Source of the DNA: Ewingella allii
Lineage (GTDB): Bacteria > Pseudomonadota > Gammaproteobacteria > Enterobacterales > Enterobacteriaceae
DNA: 64,000 nucleotides
Direction: 5' to 3'
Assembly (NCBI RefSeq): GCF_044430645.1
Contig: NZ_JAWUDN010000002.1
Location: 1-64,000, forward strand
Shown piece after piece: positions 50,525 to 59,507 of this stretch. Numbering within the stretch: position 1 is the stretch's first letter; each line of letters begins with the position of its first letter. The translations under genes and the position numbers were made by a program. Below the pieces are notes generated by a model. It did not search any database, had not been told where the DNA came from, and saw nothing but the letters and a program-made list of their open reading frames with translations.

Positions 50525-51389
50525 TGCTATCCTCCCGCTCAAGACGGTCGTTGTGACGCTTCAAACGCCATTGCAGGCCGCTTTTCAGAAATAGAGTGAC
50601 TATCGCCATCAGGGTCAACAGCGCGGCGGCGGTAAACGCGCCAGCGGTGTTATAGTCCTGATGCAGTAATTCAACTTGTAATGGCAACGTGTAGGTTTCG
50701 CCACGGATAGAACCGGAAACCACCGACACGGCGCCGAACTCACCAATGGCGCGGGCGTTGGTCAACACCACGCCGTACAGCAGCGCCCAGCGAATATTGG
50801 GTAAGGTCACGCGGCGGAACATCTGCCAGCCCGACGCGCCGAGCAGCACGGCGGCTTCATCTTCATGGCTGCCCTGACTGAGCATCACCGGCACCAGCTC
50901 GCGAATAACAAACGGACAGGTGACGAATATAGTCACCATCACCATGCCCGGCCAGGCGAACATAAATTGCAGATTATGGGCATCCAGCCACGGCCCCAGC
51001 GGGCCATTGGTGCCGTAAAACAGCAGATACAGCAGGCCAGCGACCACCGGCGACACGGCAAAAGGAATGTCGATCAGGGTCAGCAGCAGCTGACGCCCAG
51101 GGAAATTAAATCTCGCCACCAGCCACGCCAGCAGCGTACCGAACACCAGATTCACCGGCACGGTGATCAGCGCCATTAACACCGTCAGCCAGATAGAGTG
51201 CAGCATGTCGGAGTCAGACAGGTTCTTCCACACCGCCGCAATGCCATCCGAAAACGCCAGCACGAAAATACTGATCATCGGGATGACCAGCAGCAGCAGG
51301 CAAATCAGCATGCCGGTGCCAATCAACAGCCATTTGGTCCAGTCGATTGGCCGACGCGCTTCCCTTGAGTAAGCCGGAATATCAGACAT
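50514..51389 (-). CDS. cysW: Sulfate/thiosulfate ABC transporter permease CysW
   Basis: The 291-residue permease equals E. coli CysW in length. It has six helices and the EAA loop (EDEAAVLLGASGWQMFRRVTLP) that docks to CysA. Its start shares one base with the cysT stop. Confidence 0.97.
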   Translation of the reverse strand: MSDIPAYSREARRPIDWTKWLLIGTGMLICLLLLVIPMISIFVLAFSDGIAAVWKNLSDSDMLHSIWLTVLMALITVPVNLVFGTLLAWLVARFNFPGRQLLLTLIDIPFAVSPVVAGLLYLLFYGTNGPLGPWLDAHNLQFMFAWPGMVMVTIFVTCPFVIRELVPVMLSQGSHEDEAAVLLGASGWQMFRRVTLPNIRWALLYGVVLTNARAIGEFGAVSVVSGSIRGETYTLPLQVELLHQDYNTAGAFTAAALLTLMAIVTLFLKSGLQWRLKRHNDRLEREDSNEH

Positions 51390-52219
51390 TAATGACCTCC
51401 AAGACGACGGCCATAACGGCTTTGTAAAGTGTTAATCGCAAACAGCAACAGCAGGGATGCCGCCAAAATCACCGAAGCAATTGCGCTGGCCGCCGGGTAG
51501 TCAAACTCCTGCAAGCGAATGAAAATCATCAGCGAGGTCACTTCCGTTTTCCACGCGATGTTACCGGCGATGAAAATCACCGCGCCGAACTCGCCAAGGC
51601 TGCGGGTGAATGACAGCGCGGTGCCCGCCATCAGCGACGGCATCACCTCTGGCAACACCACGCGGCGGAAGCTCTGCCAGCGCGAAGCACCCAAGGTTTC
51701 GGCAGCTTCTTCATACTCCGGCCCTAGCTCTTCCAGTACCGGCTGCACCGTGCGCACCACAAACGGAATGCTGGTGAAGGCCATGGCGACTGCAATACCC
51801 AGCCAGGTGTAGGCCACTTTGATATCAAAATGCGCCAGCCACTGACCATAAAAGCCGTTGACCGAAAACAGCCCGGCCAGCGTCAGGCCCGCCACCGCCG
51901 TCGGCAATGCAAAGGGCAAATCCATTAAGCCGTCGAGCAAGCTCTTGCCCGGAAACTCATAGCGCGTGAGGATCCACGCCATCAGCATGCCGAAGAAGCA
52001 GTTAAAAATACTGGCCACGCCCGCCGACAGCAGAGTGACTTTATAAGCTGCAACCACCTGATCATTGGTAATGACCGACCAATACTGCGCCAGCGTCATT
52101 TGTGACAACTGCATCACCAATGCACTCAGCGGCAATAACAGCACCAGACACACGAACAGCAAGCTGCTGCCTAGGCTGAGGGTGAATCCGGGAAGTACGC
52201 GTTTGCTCGACAACAACAT
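51389..52219 (-). CDS. cysT: Sulfate/thiosulfate ABC transporter permease CysT (CysU)
   Basis: The 276-residue permease (E. coli 277) has six helices and the EAA loop (YEEAAETLGASRWQSFRRVVLPE). It pairs with CysW to form the channel. Start and stop overlap by one base with cysP and cysW, so the genes are translationally coupled. Confidence 0.97.
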   Translation of the reverse strand: MLLSSKRVLPGFTLSLGSSLLFVCLVLLLPLSALVMQLSQMTLAQYWSVITNDQVVAAYKVTLLSAGVASIFNCFFGMLMAWILTRYEFPGKSLLDGLMDLPFALPTAVAGLTLAGLFSVNGFYGQWLAHFDIKVAYTWLGIAVAMAFTSIPFVVRTVQPVLEELGPEYEEAAETLGASRWQSFRRVVLPEVMPSLMAGTALSFTRSLGEFGAVIFIAGNIAWKTEVTSLMIFIRLQEFDYPAASAIASVILAASLLLLFAINTLQSRYGRRLGGH

Positions 52220-53241
52220 TACTTGTGACCCTGCTCTAACAATTTATCCAGCTCGCCGCCGGTATCGAAATGCGTTTTCATCACCTGCGGCCAGCTACCG
52301 AACTGATCTTCAACTTTAAACAGCTTGGTATCTGGGAACTGCCCTTTCGCTGCCGCCATTGCCGTTTTGTCATATACGCGGTAGTTGAAGCTGGTGATAA
52401 TTTTCTGTGCCTGCGGGCTCCAGAGGTAATTCAGGTAATCTTTGGCCGCTTTCTCAGTGCCGTTTTTCTCGACGTTTTTGTCGACCCATGCCACCGGGAA
52501 CTCAGCCAGAATGTCGACCGGCGGGACAATCACTTCATAGTTGTCGTCGCCGTATTGCTTGCGAATATTGTTCACTTCGGACTCGAAGCTGATCAGCACG
52601 TCGCCCAGCCCGCGCTCGACGAAGGTGGTGGTGGCGCCACGGCCGCCGGTATCAAATACCTGAACGTTTTTCAGGAACTGGGTCATTTTCGCGCGGGTCT
52701 GTTCCTGGTTTTTACCGTCTTCCAGATTGAACGCGCCCCACGCCGCCAGATAGGTATAGCGGCCGTTGCCTGACGTTTTCGGATTCGGGAAGATCAGTTT
52801 GACGTCGGCACGGGTTAAGTCGTCCCAGCTGTGAATGTTTTTCGGGTTGCCCTTGCGCACCAAGAACGCCATGGTCGAATAGAATGGCGAACTGTTGTTA
52901 GGCAAGCGGCTTTGCCAGTTGGCGGGGATCAGGTCACCGCGGTCATGCAGAATTTGTACGTCAGTCACCTGATTGTAAGTGACGACATCGGCCTTCAGGC
53001 CTTGCAGAATGGCCAAAGCCTGCTTGGAGGAGCCAGCGTGAGACTGTTTAATTTCCAGCTTGTCGCCACCGTTTTGCTCTGCCCACTGCTTTTGAAATGG
53101 CGGATTGAGCGCAGCGAACAGTTCGCGCGCCACATCATAGGAGCTATTGAGTAATTCCGTGGCGGAGGCCGCGCCGCTGGCCAGCAGCATGGCGGCAAGA
53201 GAACTCTTGAGTAATCCGCTTCTAAATCCGTTCATTTTCAT
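52219..53241 (-). CDS. cysP: Thiosulfate/sulfate-binding protein CysP
   Basis: The 340-residue periplasmic protein (E. coli 338) has a signal peptide ending ASA before TELLNSSYDVARELF, the conserved mature start. Ligand-binding segments include QSHAGSSKQAL, FPNPKTSGNGRYTYLAAWG and DTGGRGATTTF. The ATG at 53241 has AAGG six bases upstream; 12 further upstream codons lack support. First gene of cysPTWA. Confidence 0.97.
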   Translation of the reverse strand: MKMNGFRSGLLKSSLAAMLLASGAASATELLNSSYDVARELFAALNPPFQKQWAEQNGGDKLEIKQSHAGSSKQALAILQGLKADVVTYNQVTDVQILHDRGDLIPANWQSRLPNNSSPFYSTMAFLVRKGNPKNIHSWDDLTRADVKLIFPNPKTSGNGRYTYLAAWGAFNLEDGKNQEQTRAKMTQFLKNVQVFDTGGRGATTTFVERGLGDVLISFESEVNNIRKQYGDDNYEVIVPPVDILAEFPVAWVDKNVEKNGTEKAAKDYLNYLWSPQAQKIITSFNYRVYDKTAMAAAKGQFPDTKLFKVEDQFGSWPQVMKTHFDTGGELDKLLEQGHK

Positions 53242-53461
53242 GCGCCGCCTTGAGTGTATGGACATCCGACATGGCAAAACTCAGCCACTTTAGTAGTCCA
53301 CAGTGTATTTATAACTCAGGGTCAGGCTGTAACGGTTTTATATACCGTTTAGTGATTTTCAAGCATGAAAAGCTATAAGCCGAAAAAGGCTGGCCTAGGT
53401 GGGCATTAACAGTAGTGAGGCGTGACGTGGCGCGCCCGACACAGGCGCGCCAAGGGGGAAA
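53242..53461 (-). promoter_or_regulatory. cysP upstream region
   Basis: These 220 bp between cysP and yfeX should contain the CysB-dependent cysP promoter. A dyad AACGG-N9-CCGTT lies at 53331-53349 around TTTTATATA. No certain CysB site was assigned. Confidence 0.4.
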
Positions 53462-54361
53462 TTAGAGCGCCAGCAGGCGAGTCAGGGACGGCGCGAAATA
53501 GTAGCTTCCGGTCACCGGGCGGGTGAAGCGCAGCATGGCGTCGCGCTTGCCGTCTAAGTCACCAAACATGCTCAACAGCTGTTTCTCGATGTTCCACAGG
53601 CGGGAGCAATAAGAGATGAAATAGAGGCCGTGTTCGCCGCTGGCGGTGCCGTAAGGCAGGCTCTGGCGCAGAATTTTCAGGCCTTTGCCCTCTTCTTTCA
53701 GATCCACGCGGCTGACGTGCGAAGTGTCCGGGCGCGTTTCTGAGTCCAGCTCTTCGTCGGTCAGCTTAGTGCGGCCGATGACCTCTTCTTGCTGGCTGAC
53801 GGAGAAACGATTCCACTGGGTTAAATTGTGCTTCCAGCGCTGGACCATCACGTAGCTGCCGCCCGCGTCCTGATGCCCTTCTGGAATGATAGCGACCTGC
53901 GCGCGTGCTGCGTCTTTCGGGTTTTCGGTGCCATCGACAAAGCCGCTTAAATCGCGATCTTCGATACCACGGAAGCCGTGAGTCTCTTCTTCCACCAGAA
54001 TCGATTTGCCGAAAGCCGCCAGCGCCGCCTGTGCCACGGCGAAGTTCACGTTATGGCGCAAAGATTGGATATGCAGCAGCACGTCGCGCTGGGTGGCCGG
54101 AGCCAGACCTTTGCCTAGCGGCTCGAAAGGTTTTAATTCATCAGCGCCCTGGCCGCCTGAAAGATCGCGCCAGACGTCATGGCCGAAAGCCAGCACCGCG
54201 CCGAGTTTTTCTTGGGGGAATTTCTGCTGCATTTCACTTAATGCGGCAGCAAACACACGGCAACCCTGCCGCAGACTATCCAGCTCGCCTTGAACTTTCG
54301 CTTCAATGAAAATGCCGAAACGGCAATGTTCGAGCAGAATGCCACTCTGTACCTGAGTCAC
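53462..54361 (-). CDS. yfeX: DyP-type haem peroxidase YfeX
   Basis: The 299-residue protein has the same length as E. coli YfeX. The DyP motif GFVDGTENP has D143, and H215 in PDTSHVSRVDL is the proximal haem ligand. It is a haem peroxidase, once proposed as a deferrochelatase. The start is taken as GTG at 54361 (MTQVQSGILLEHC), which matches the E. coli beginning and has GAGGA upstream; an ORF extension of 53 residues upstream is unlike the family. Confidence 0.95.
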   Translation of the reverse strand: MTQVQSGILLEHCRFGIFIEAKVQGELDSLRQGCRVFAAALSEMQQKFPQEKLGAVLAFGHDVWRDLSGGQGADELKPFEPLGKGLAPATQRDVLLHIQSLRHNVNFAVAQAALAAFGKSILVEEETHGFRGIEDRDLSGFVDGTENPKDAARAQVAIIPEGHQDAGGSYVMVQRWKHNLTQWNRFSVSQQEEVIGRTKLTDEELDSETRPDTSHVSRVDLKEEGKGLKILRQSLPYGTASGEHGLYFISYCSRLWNIEKQLLSMFGDLDGKRDAMLRFTRPVTGSYYFAPSLTRLLAL

Positions 54362-54406
54362 GTTTTTTATCCTCGTAAATTTGACGGCGGCTATCATAAC
54401 CGAAGT

Positions 54407-54439
54407 CAATAAAAATGCCTTGCGCGGACGCAAGGCATT
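54407..54439 (-). terminator. yfeY terminator
   Basis: On the minus strand AATGCCTTGCG-TCCG-CGCAAGGCATT, an 11-bp perfect stem, is followed by TTTATT. Confidence 0.88.
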
Positions 54440-54500
54440 GCAGAGTTTTTCAGCACTATTTTTAAAGGCTTGTTTTAAAGCCTTGTTGAGAGAATGGCGC

Positions 54501-55133
54501 TTAGTTAGCTCGCCAAACAATTTTGCTGACTTTCCAGTCTTTCAGCGCGTCATCAGACGGCATTAGCTCTTCCGGCCCGTGCCATATGCCGCTAAAGACG
54601 TAGCTGACGCGCTGGCTCTGCGGCGCTTTACACACCACGCTCTGCGCGTCGTCGCCGGTGCCTTTCACACAGCTTTCGAAAGCTTTTGTGTAGAGGTCGC
54701 TAAATGGCGTTCCCACTTTGACGCCCCACTCGCTTTCCACTTTAGGGTCAGTGACATCAATGCGCTGCACGCGGCCCTTCGGCTCGCCGCTGAGGGTAAT
54801 TTTGACCTCTTTGCCGTCCATCGCCTGATAGAACGCCAGCATTTTGCCGTCATTCATCGACATGCCGCTGCGCAGGCGATAGTCGCCGTCTAGGGCATCT
54901 TTAATCGCATCTTCGGTCAGAGGAGTGCTGGCGGTGACTTTGCCCACGCCCTGATCGGTGACTTTCAGGCTGCTGCTAAACCAGTTCATCGGGTTCATGC
55001 TCGACCAGGACATGTTAGAAACCGTCGAACAGCCTGTTAATAACAGGGGTAATGCCAGTAAAAGTGGGCTAAGAGCCTTCAGCGGATGCTTCACGCTTGG
55101 CTGTTGTTTTGCCCTGTGCGACATAGTCGTCAT
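54501..55133 (-). CDS. yfeY: RpoE-regulated lipoprotein YfeY
   Basis: The 210-residue lipoprotein (E. coli YfeY 191) has the lipobox LLLTGC after a hydrophobic segment and then STVSNMSWSSMNPMNWFSSSLKV, typical of the family. The role is unknown. The start with GGAG eight bases upstream (MTTMSHRAK) is preferred over earlier ATGs. A possible sigma-E promoter lies about 90 bp upstream, consistent with the E. coli annotation. Confidence 0.92.
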   Translation of the reverse strand: MTTMSHRAKQQPSVKHPLKALSPLLLALPLLLTGCSTVSNMSWSSMNPMNWFSSSLKVTDQGVGKVTASTPLTEDAIKDALDGDYRLRSGMSMNDGKMLAFYQAMDGKEVKITLSGEPKGRVQRIDVTDPKVESEWGVKVGTPFSDLYTKAFESCVKGTGDDAQSVVCKAPQSQRVSYVFSGIWHGPEELMPSDDALKDWKVSKIVWRAN

Positions 55134-55221
55134 TCGGTTCACTCCTTTCATGTCCATTTAAGTCTGCCGGGACTCCGTCTAGCCCATTCATAACAAAATG
55201 GAGTTTATCGGTCAGCGGCAG

Positions 55222-55250
55222 TTCGAGTGCTAATTGGCTCAAAAAGTTCA
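55222..55250 (-). promoter_or_regulatory. Candidate sigma-E promoter of yfeY
   Basis: The minus strand has TGAACTT (GAACTT at 55244-55249), a 17-base spacer and TCGAA (55222-55226). The sigma-E consensus is GGAACTT-N15/16-GTCTAA, so the -35 is good and the -10 moderate. Confidence 0.5.
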
Positions 55251-55268
55251 GCTACGAGGCAACAAGCT

Positions 55269-55712
55269 TTATGTTACCTGCTGAGATGCGTCAAAACAGG
55301 CCCGCAGGCGGCGGCTTAATAGCCAATAGGCCAGCGCGGCGGCGTCAAGCAACGCGAGAGCCAAATCAACCAGCGACGGCGTGTCAGCCCCCTGCCACAG
55401 CCCCAACCCTTGCAGCACAAAGGTGACAAACATTCCCGCCAGCAACAGCCAGTAGCCACTTTGCCACAATCGCGGCCACAGATGGCGACGTCCGCTGAGC
55501 ATAAAGACCAGCGCCGGAGGTAGGCCGAGTAGCATTCCGTGCCAAAAACTTTGCGTATCAGGATAGAACAGCTTGAGTAAATCCGTGCCCTGTTGGCTTG
55601 ACGCCCCTGCCATCACAAACAGCAACCAAGTGCGCGCCTGCAAAATCAAAATGGTCCAAAACCACAGCGGTAAACGCAGCATGCCGTGATTGTTGTAATC
55701 GTCTGGGTTCAT
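55269..55712 (-). CDS. yfeZ: DUF2919 inner-membrane protein YfeZ
   Basis: The 147-residue protein (E. coli YfeZ about 151) has three to four hydrophobic helices and the conserved segments NNHGMLRLPLWFWTILILQARTWLLFVMAGAS and FYPDTQSFW. The function is unknown. It lies upstream of yfeY on the same strand. Confidence 0.9.
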   Translation of the reverse strand: MNPDDYNNHGMLRLPLWFWTILILQARTWLLFVMAGASSQQGTDLLKLFYPDTQSFWHGMLLGLPPALVFMLSGRRHLWPRLWQSGYWLLLAGMFVTFVLQGLGLWQGADTPSLVDLALALLDAAALAYWLLSRRLRACFDASQQVT

Positions 55713-55878
55713 AGCCTCAGAAATATTTCCTTCGAATTGTCGTGACTGAAAAGTAACTAACCCAGCTTAAGAAACCGTTAAGAACAGTCTGCTTTAATGT
55801 TTCTCAACGCGGCAAGACATCCAATTAAAGGATGAATTGCTACACTCACCAGAACCAGTTAATTAAGGACGACCTATT

Positions 55879-56283
55879 ATGATGAAGAAGATCACTCTGG
55901 CAACCCTCATTGCACTTTGCACCCTTCCGGCGTTGGCTCAGCAGACTGGCGGCTTCCAAGACCCGAACGCGCCACAGGCCCAAACCCAGCCGAGCAATAA
56001 AGGTGGTTTTACGGGAAACACCACCGCGCTCAGCACGGTGAAAGATGCGCAAACCATGAACGATGACCAATGGGTTCAGCTGGAAGGCTATATCGATCAG
56101 CGCGTTGGCAGCGACAAATATATTTTCCGCGATAACAGCGGCACCATTAATGTGGATATCGACCACGACCGCTGGCAGGGACAGAACGTGTCGCCTAAAG
56201 ATAAAGTGCGGATCGAAGGTGAAGTCGATAAAGACTGGAACTCAGTTGAGATTGATGTGAAATCGATCAAAATCATCAAGTAA
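55879..56283 (+). CDS. YgiW/YdeI-family periplasmic OB-fold (BOF) stress protein
   Basis: The 134-residue protein has a signal peptide (ends ALAQ), a Gln/Gly-rich linker (GGFQDPNAPQAQTQ) and a BOF domain (VKDAQTMNDDQWVQLEGYID, KYIFRDNSGTINVDIDHDRWQGQNVSPKDKVRIEGEVDKDWNSVEIDVK). It resembles E. coli YgiW (VisP in Salmonella), which supports resistance to peroxide and cationic peptides. ATG at 55879 or 55882 can start it. It lies between yfeZ and ypeA; the E. coli map has no such gene here. Confidence 0.9.
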   Translation: MMKKITLATLIALCTLPALAQQTGGFQDPNAPQAQTQPSNKGGFTGNTTALSTVKDAQTMNDDQWVQLEGYIDQRVGSDKYIFRDNSGTINVDIDHDRWQGQNVSPKDKVRIEGEVDKDWNSVEIDVKSIKIIK

Positions 56284-56318
56284 GTTTCCGCCACTTGGCA
56301 GCAGTTATTGGCTGTAAA

Positions 56319-56353
56319 TAAAAAAGCCCCGAGCAGTGCGTCGGGGCTTTTTA
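56319..56353. terminator. Terminator of the BOF gene
   Basis: AAAAAGCCCCGA / TCGGGGCTTTTT, a 12-bp stem with an eight-base loop and T-run. Symmetric, so it can also serve ypeA. Confidence 0.9.
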
Positions 56354-56375
56354 TCGGCTCAATAAGCAGTGAGCT

Positions 56376-56801
56376 TTAATATTCTTGGTCTTCAATCAGC
56401 CGCTTGCCGAGAGTCAGCGCATCCTGAATTTCATAATCCAGCTTTTCATACATGCTCACTACCGCGTCATTTTCGGCACGCACCATTAAATTAATTTTCG
56501 GGCAGCCTCGGGCAATTAACTTCTTTTCCAGACGATTAATTAGTGCATTAGCAATGCCTCGCCCGCGATAATCAGGATGCACGCCAAGGTAATATGCTGA
56601 CCCGCGATGGCCATCATAGCCGCCCATCACGGAACCCACGACTTCACCGCCAACTTCGGCGACCAAAAACAGTTCAGGACTGTGGTTCTGTTTACGCTCA
56701 ATGTCCATTTCAGGATCATTCCACGGGCGCAGCAGATCGCAGCGCTCCCATAAGGTCAGCACTTCGTCGAAATCATCTTGCCGGTATATGCGAATGTCCA
56801 T
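56376..56801 (-). CDS. ypeA: GNAT-family acetyltransferase YpeA
   Basis: The 141-residue protein equals E. coli YpeA in length. The GNAT motif A is YYLGVHPDYRGRGIANALINRLE; the N-terminus DIRIYRQDDFDEVLTLWERCDLLRPWNDPEMDIERK is strongly conserved. The target is unknown. The ATG at 56801 is chosen over an adjacent GTG. Confidence 0.94.
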   Translation of the reverse strand: MDIRIYRQDDFDEVLTLWERCDLLRPWNDPEMDIERKQNHSPELFLVAEVGGEVVGSVMGGYDGHRGSAYYLGVHPDYRGRGIANALINRLEKKLIARGCPKINLMVRAENDAVVSMYEKLDYEIQDALTLGKRLIEDQEY

Positions 56802-57018
56802 CACTGTTCGCCGCTGTTTGTTAAAGAGTTAATAGGTATTGGTTAATTATCGCGTGATCTGCTTGATACGCAATATCAAAATAGACAGTTACTCACATTC
56901 GCTTCTAATTTATTCATTTACGACACAAAATTCATAAAAAGTAATAGTTCTCAGATCGAACCCACGGAAAGGATACTCTATAACATAACCATTCTGTTTT
57001 ATGTTGACGGTATGCGCC

Positions 57019-57906
57019 ATGCTTAACCCTTTAAATAAGTTTCTCCATTTCCAACCTTTACCTGCTTCTGCAACCCGCCGCCAACTGTTGCTCTCCGGCC
57101 TCGGGCTGGCTTTTGGCGTACTGGGCACTCGCTCCGCCGTTGCGGCGCAACAACAACTGCATATCACCAAAACTGCACCAGCCCCGAAACCGGCGAATGC
57201 TAAAAAACTGGTGATGATTGATCCCGGCCACGGCGGCATCGACTCCGGCGCGGTGGGGCATGAAGGCTCGGAAGAGAAACACGTGGTGCTGGAAATCGCC
57301 AACTATGTGCGCGAGATCCTCGGTTCCCATAGCAACATCGAGGTGAAGCTTACCCGCGATTCCGACCATTTTATTCCGCTTTATCAGCGCGTTGAAATCG
57401 CCCACCAGCATCAGGCCGACCTCTTTGTGTCGATTCACGCCGATGGCTACACCAGCCCTAGCGCCTCGGGCGCCTCAGTGTTTGCACTGTCCAATCGCGG
57501 TGCCAGCAGCGCGATGGCGCGTTATATGTCGAAAAAAGAGAATGACGCCGACTTAGTGGCCGGTGCCAAAGTGGCGAAAGAAGACACCAACTATCTGCAA
57601 CAAGTGTTATTCGACTTAGTGCAGACCGACACCATCAAAAACAGCCTGACCCTCGGCCACCACGTGCTGGAGAGGATTCGCCCTATTCACCATCTGCACA
57701 GCCAGCAGACCGAGCAGGCGGCCTTTGCGGTACTGAAGTCGCCATCAATTCCGTCGATTCTGGTGGAAACCTCGTTTATCACCAATCACCACGAAGAGCA
57801 GCTGCTCAGCACGACGGCCTTCCGCAAAGAGATTGCTCAGGCGATTTCTCAGGGCATCGTTAATTTCTTTAGCTATTTCGACGCCACTGAACGCAAGCCG
57901 CGCTAA
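57019..57906 (+). CDS. amiA: N-acetylmuramoyl-L-alanine amidase AmiA
   Basis: The 295-residue protein (E. coli 289) has a twin-arginine leader (TRRQLLLSGLGLAFG) and the zinc amidase domain: MIDPGHGGIDSGA, KHVVLEIANYV, SIHADGYT and LVETSFITN, which supply zinc ligands and the catalytic glutamate. It cleaves septal peptidoglycan during daughter-cell separation in the periplasm. ATG at 57001 would add six residues; neither start has a clear ribosome site. Upstream of hemF, as in E. coli. Confidence 0.93.
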   Translation: MLNPLNKFLHFQPLPASATRRQLLLSGLGLAFGVLGTRSAVAAQQQLHITKTAPAPKPANAKKLVMIDPGHGGIDSGAVGHEGSEEKHVVLEIANYVREILGSHSNIEVKLTRDSDHFIPLYQRVEIAHQHQADLFVSIHADGYTSPSASGASVFALSNRGASSAMARYMSKKENDADLVAGAKVAKEDTNYLQQVLFDLVQTDTIKNSLTLGHHVLERIRPIHHLHSQQTEQAAFAVLKSPSIPSILVETSFITNHHEEQLLSTTAFRKEIAQAISQGIVNFFSYFDATERKPR

Positions 57907-58047
57907 GGCTTCGCGCCAGTAATGCGCTCTGCCTATTGCAGCCTTCCTGCATATCAGGCGATTTTGGGTATATACTGAGGCCCATTTTTGATTCAGCGCC
58001 TATTCGGGCGCTGAATGTCTTTTAAGCCAACGTCTGTGAGTTAACTC

Positions 58048-58980
58048 ATGAGTCAACCGATCCCCGACATCGCCCAAGTAAAAGCCTTCCTGCTCTCCCT
58101 ACAGGAAACTATCTGCCAACAGTTAGCCGCCGCCGATGGCAAGGCGCAGTTTGCAGAAGATGAGTGGGTGCGCGAAGAAGGCGGTGGCGGACGCAGCCGC
58201 GTATTAACCCAAGGCGCGGTTTTTGAACAAGCGGGCGTCAACTTCTCCCACGTGCATGGCGCCACCTTACCGGCATCAGCCACGGCGCATCGACCCGAGT
58301 TAGCAGGGCGCAGCTTTCAGGCCATGGGCGTCTCTTTAGTGATCCACCCACTCAGCCCTTACATTCCTACCAGCCATGCCAACGTGCGTTTCTTTATCGC
58401 GGAAAAGCCGGGTGAAGCACCGGTTTGGTGGTTTGGCGGCGGCTTCGACCTGACGCCTTTCTACGGTTTTGAAGAAGATGCTCGTCATTGGCATTTAACC
58501 GCGCAGCAGCTTTGCCAGCCCTTCGGCGGCGACGTCTATCCGAAATATAAAAAGTGGTGTGACGACTACTTCTTTATCAAGCACCGCAAGGAGGCCCGAG
58601 GTATCGGCGGCCTGTTCTTCGATGACTTGAACACCCCTGATTTCAACCACTGCTTTGCCTTCATGCAGGCGGTGGGGAATGGCTTTACCGAGGCCTATCT
58701 GCCTATCGTTGAGAAGCGCAAATCCATGGCGTGGGGCGAGCGCGAGCGCCAGTTCCAGCTCTACCGCCGTGGCCGCTACGTCGAATTCAATCTGGTTTGG
58801 GATCGCGGCACGCTATTCGGCCTGCAAACCGGCGGCAGAACGGAATCTATCTTGATGTCTATGCCCCCTCTGGTGCGTTGGGAATATAACTTCCAGCCAG
58901 AAACCGACAGCCCGGAAGCCGCGCTGTACCGCGACTTCCTGCCGGTTCGCGACTGGCTGGCCGACAAGGAGTCCAATTAA
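58048..58980 (+). CDS. hemF: Oxygen-dependent coproporphyrinogen-III oxidase
   Basis: The 310-residue enzyme (E. coli 299) catalyses aerobic oxidative decarboxylation of coproporphyrinogen III in haem synthesis. Signatures are GGGGRSRVLTQGAVFEQAGVNFSHVHG, FGGGFDLTPFYGFEEDARHWH, KKWCDDYFFIKHRKEARGIGGLFFDD and FNLVWDRGTLFGLQTGGRTESILMSMPP. Its stop overlaps the next start by one base. Confidence 0.97.
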   Translation: MSQPIPDIAQVKAFLLSLQETICQQLAAADGKAQFAEDEWVREEGGGGRSRVLTQGAVFEQAGVNFSHVHGATLPASATAHRPELAGRSFQAMGVSLVIHPLSPYIPTSHANVRFFIAEKPGEAPVWWFGGGFDLTPFYGFEEDARHWHLTAQQLCQPFGGDVYPKYKKWCDDYFFIKHRKEARGIGGLFFDDLNTPDFNHCFAFMQAVGNGFTEAYLPIVEKRKSMAWGERERQFQLYRRGRYVEFNLVWDRGTLFGLQTGGRTESILMSMPPLVRWEYNFQPETDSPEAALYRDFLPVRDWLADKESN

Positions 58981-59429
58981 TGCAAATTTGGGTCGATGCC
59001 GACGCCTGCCCGAACGTCATCAAAGAGGTGCTGTTTCGCGCTGCCGAACGTACCGGCATGATGGTGACGCTGGTCGCCAACCAGATTATCCGCACCCCGC
59101 CGTCGAAGTTTATCCGCACCCTGCGCGTTGAGGCGGGCTTCGACGTGGCGGATAACGAAATCGTCAAACGCACCGAGCCGGGGGATTTGGTCATCACGGC
59201 TGATATCCCGCTGGCTGCCGAAGTAATCGAAAAAGGCGGCGTGGCGCTTAACCCGCGCGGCGAGCGCTACACCAATGAAACCATCAAAGAGCGTTTGAAC
59301 ATGCGCGATTTCATGGACACCATGCGCGCCAGCGGCGTGCAGACCGGCGGGCCACCGGCACTCAACCAGCGTGACCGCCAACAGTTCGCCAATGAGCTGG
59401 ATAAGTGGCTGCAAAAAGCCAAAAAATGA
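58980..59429 (+). CDS. DUF188 (YaiI/YqxD) family protein
   Basis: The 149-residue protein begins MQIWVDADACPNVIKEVLFRAA, the DUF188 signature with paired aspartates, and contains GDLVITADIPLAAEVI, ALNPRGERYT and RDFMDTMRASGVQTGGPP. The fold is PIN-like, so a nuclease role is possible but untested. E. coli YaiI (152 residues) lies elsewhere in that genome. The start uses TAATG overlap with hemF and an AAGGAG site inside hemF. Confidence 0.9.
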   Translation: MQIWVDADACPNVIKEVLFRAAERTGMMVTLVANQIIRTPPSKFIRTLRVEAGFDVADNEIVKRTEPGDLVITADIPLAAEVIEKGGVALNPRGERYTNETIKERLNMRDFMDTMRASGVQTGGPPALNQRDRQQFANELDKWLQKAKK

Positions 59430-59507
59430 TCCGGCCATAATAAAAACAATGTCTTAATTTTTATCCACTTACCTGTATGAAGGCCCCCCTACAAAGAGAA
59501 GATAATA

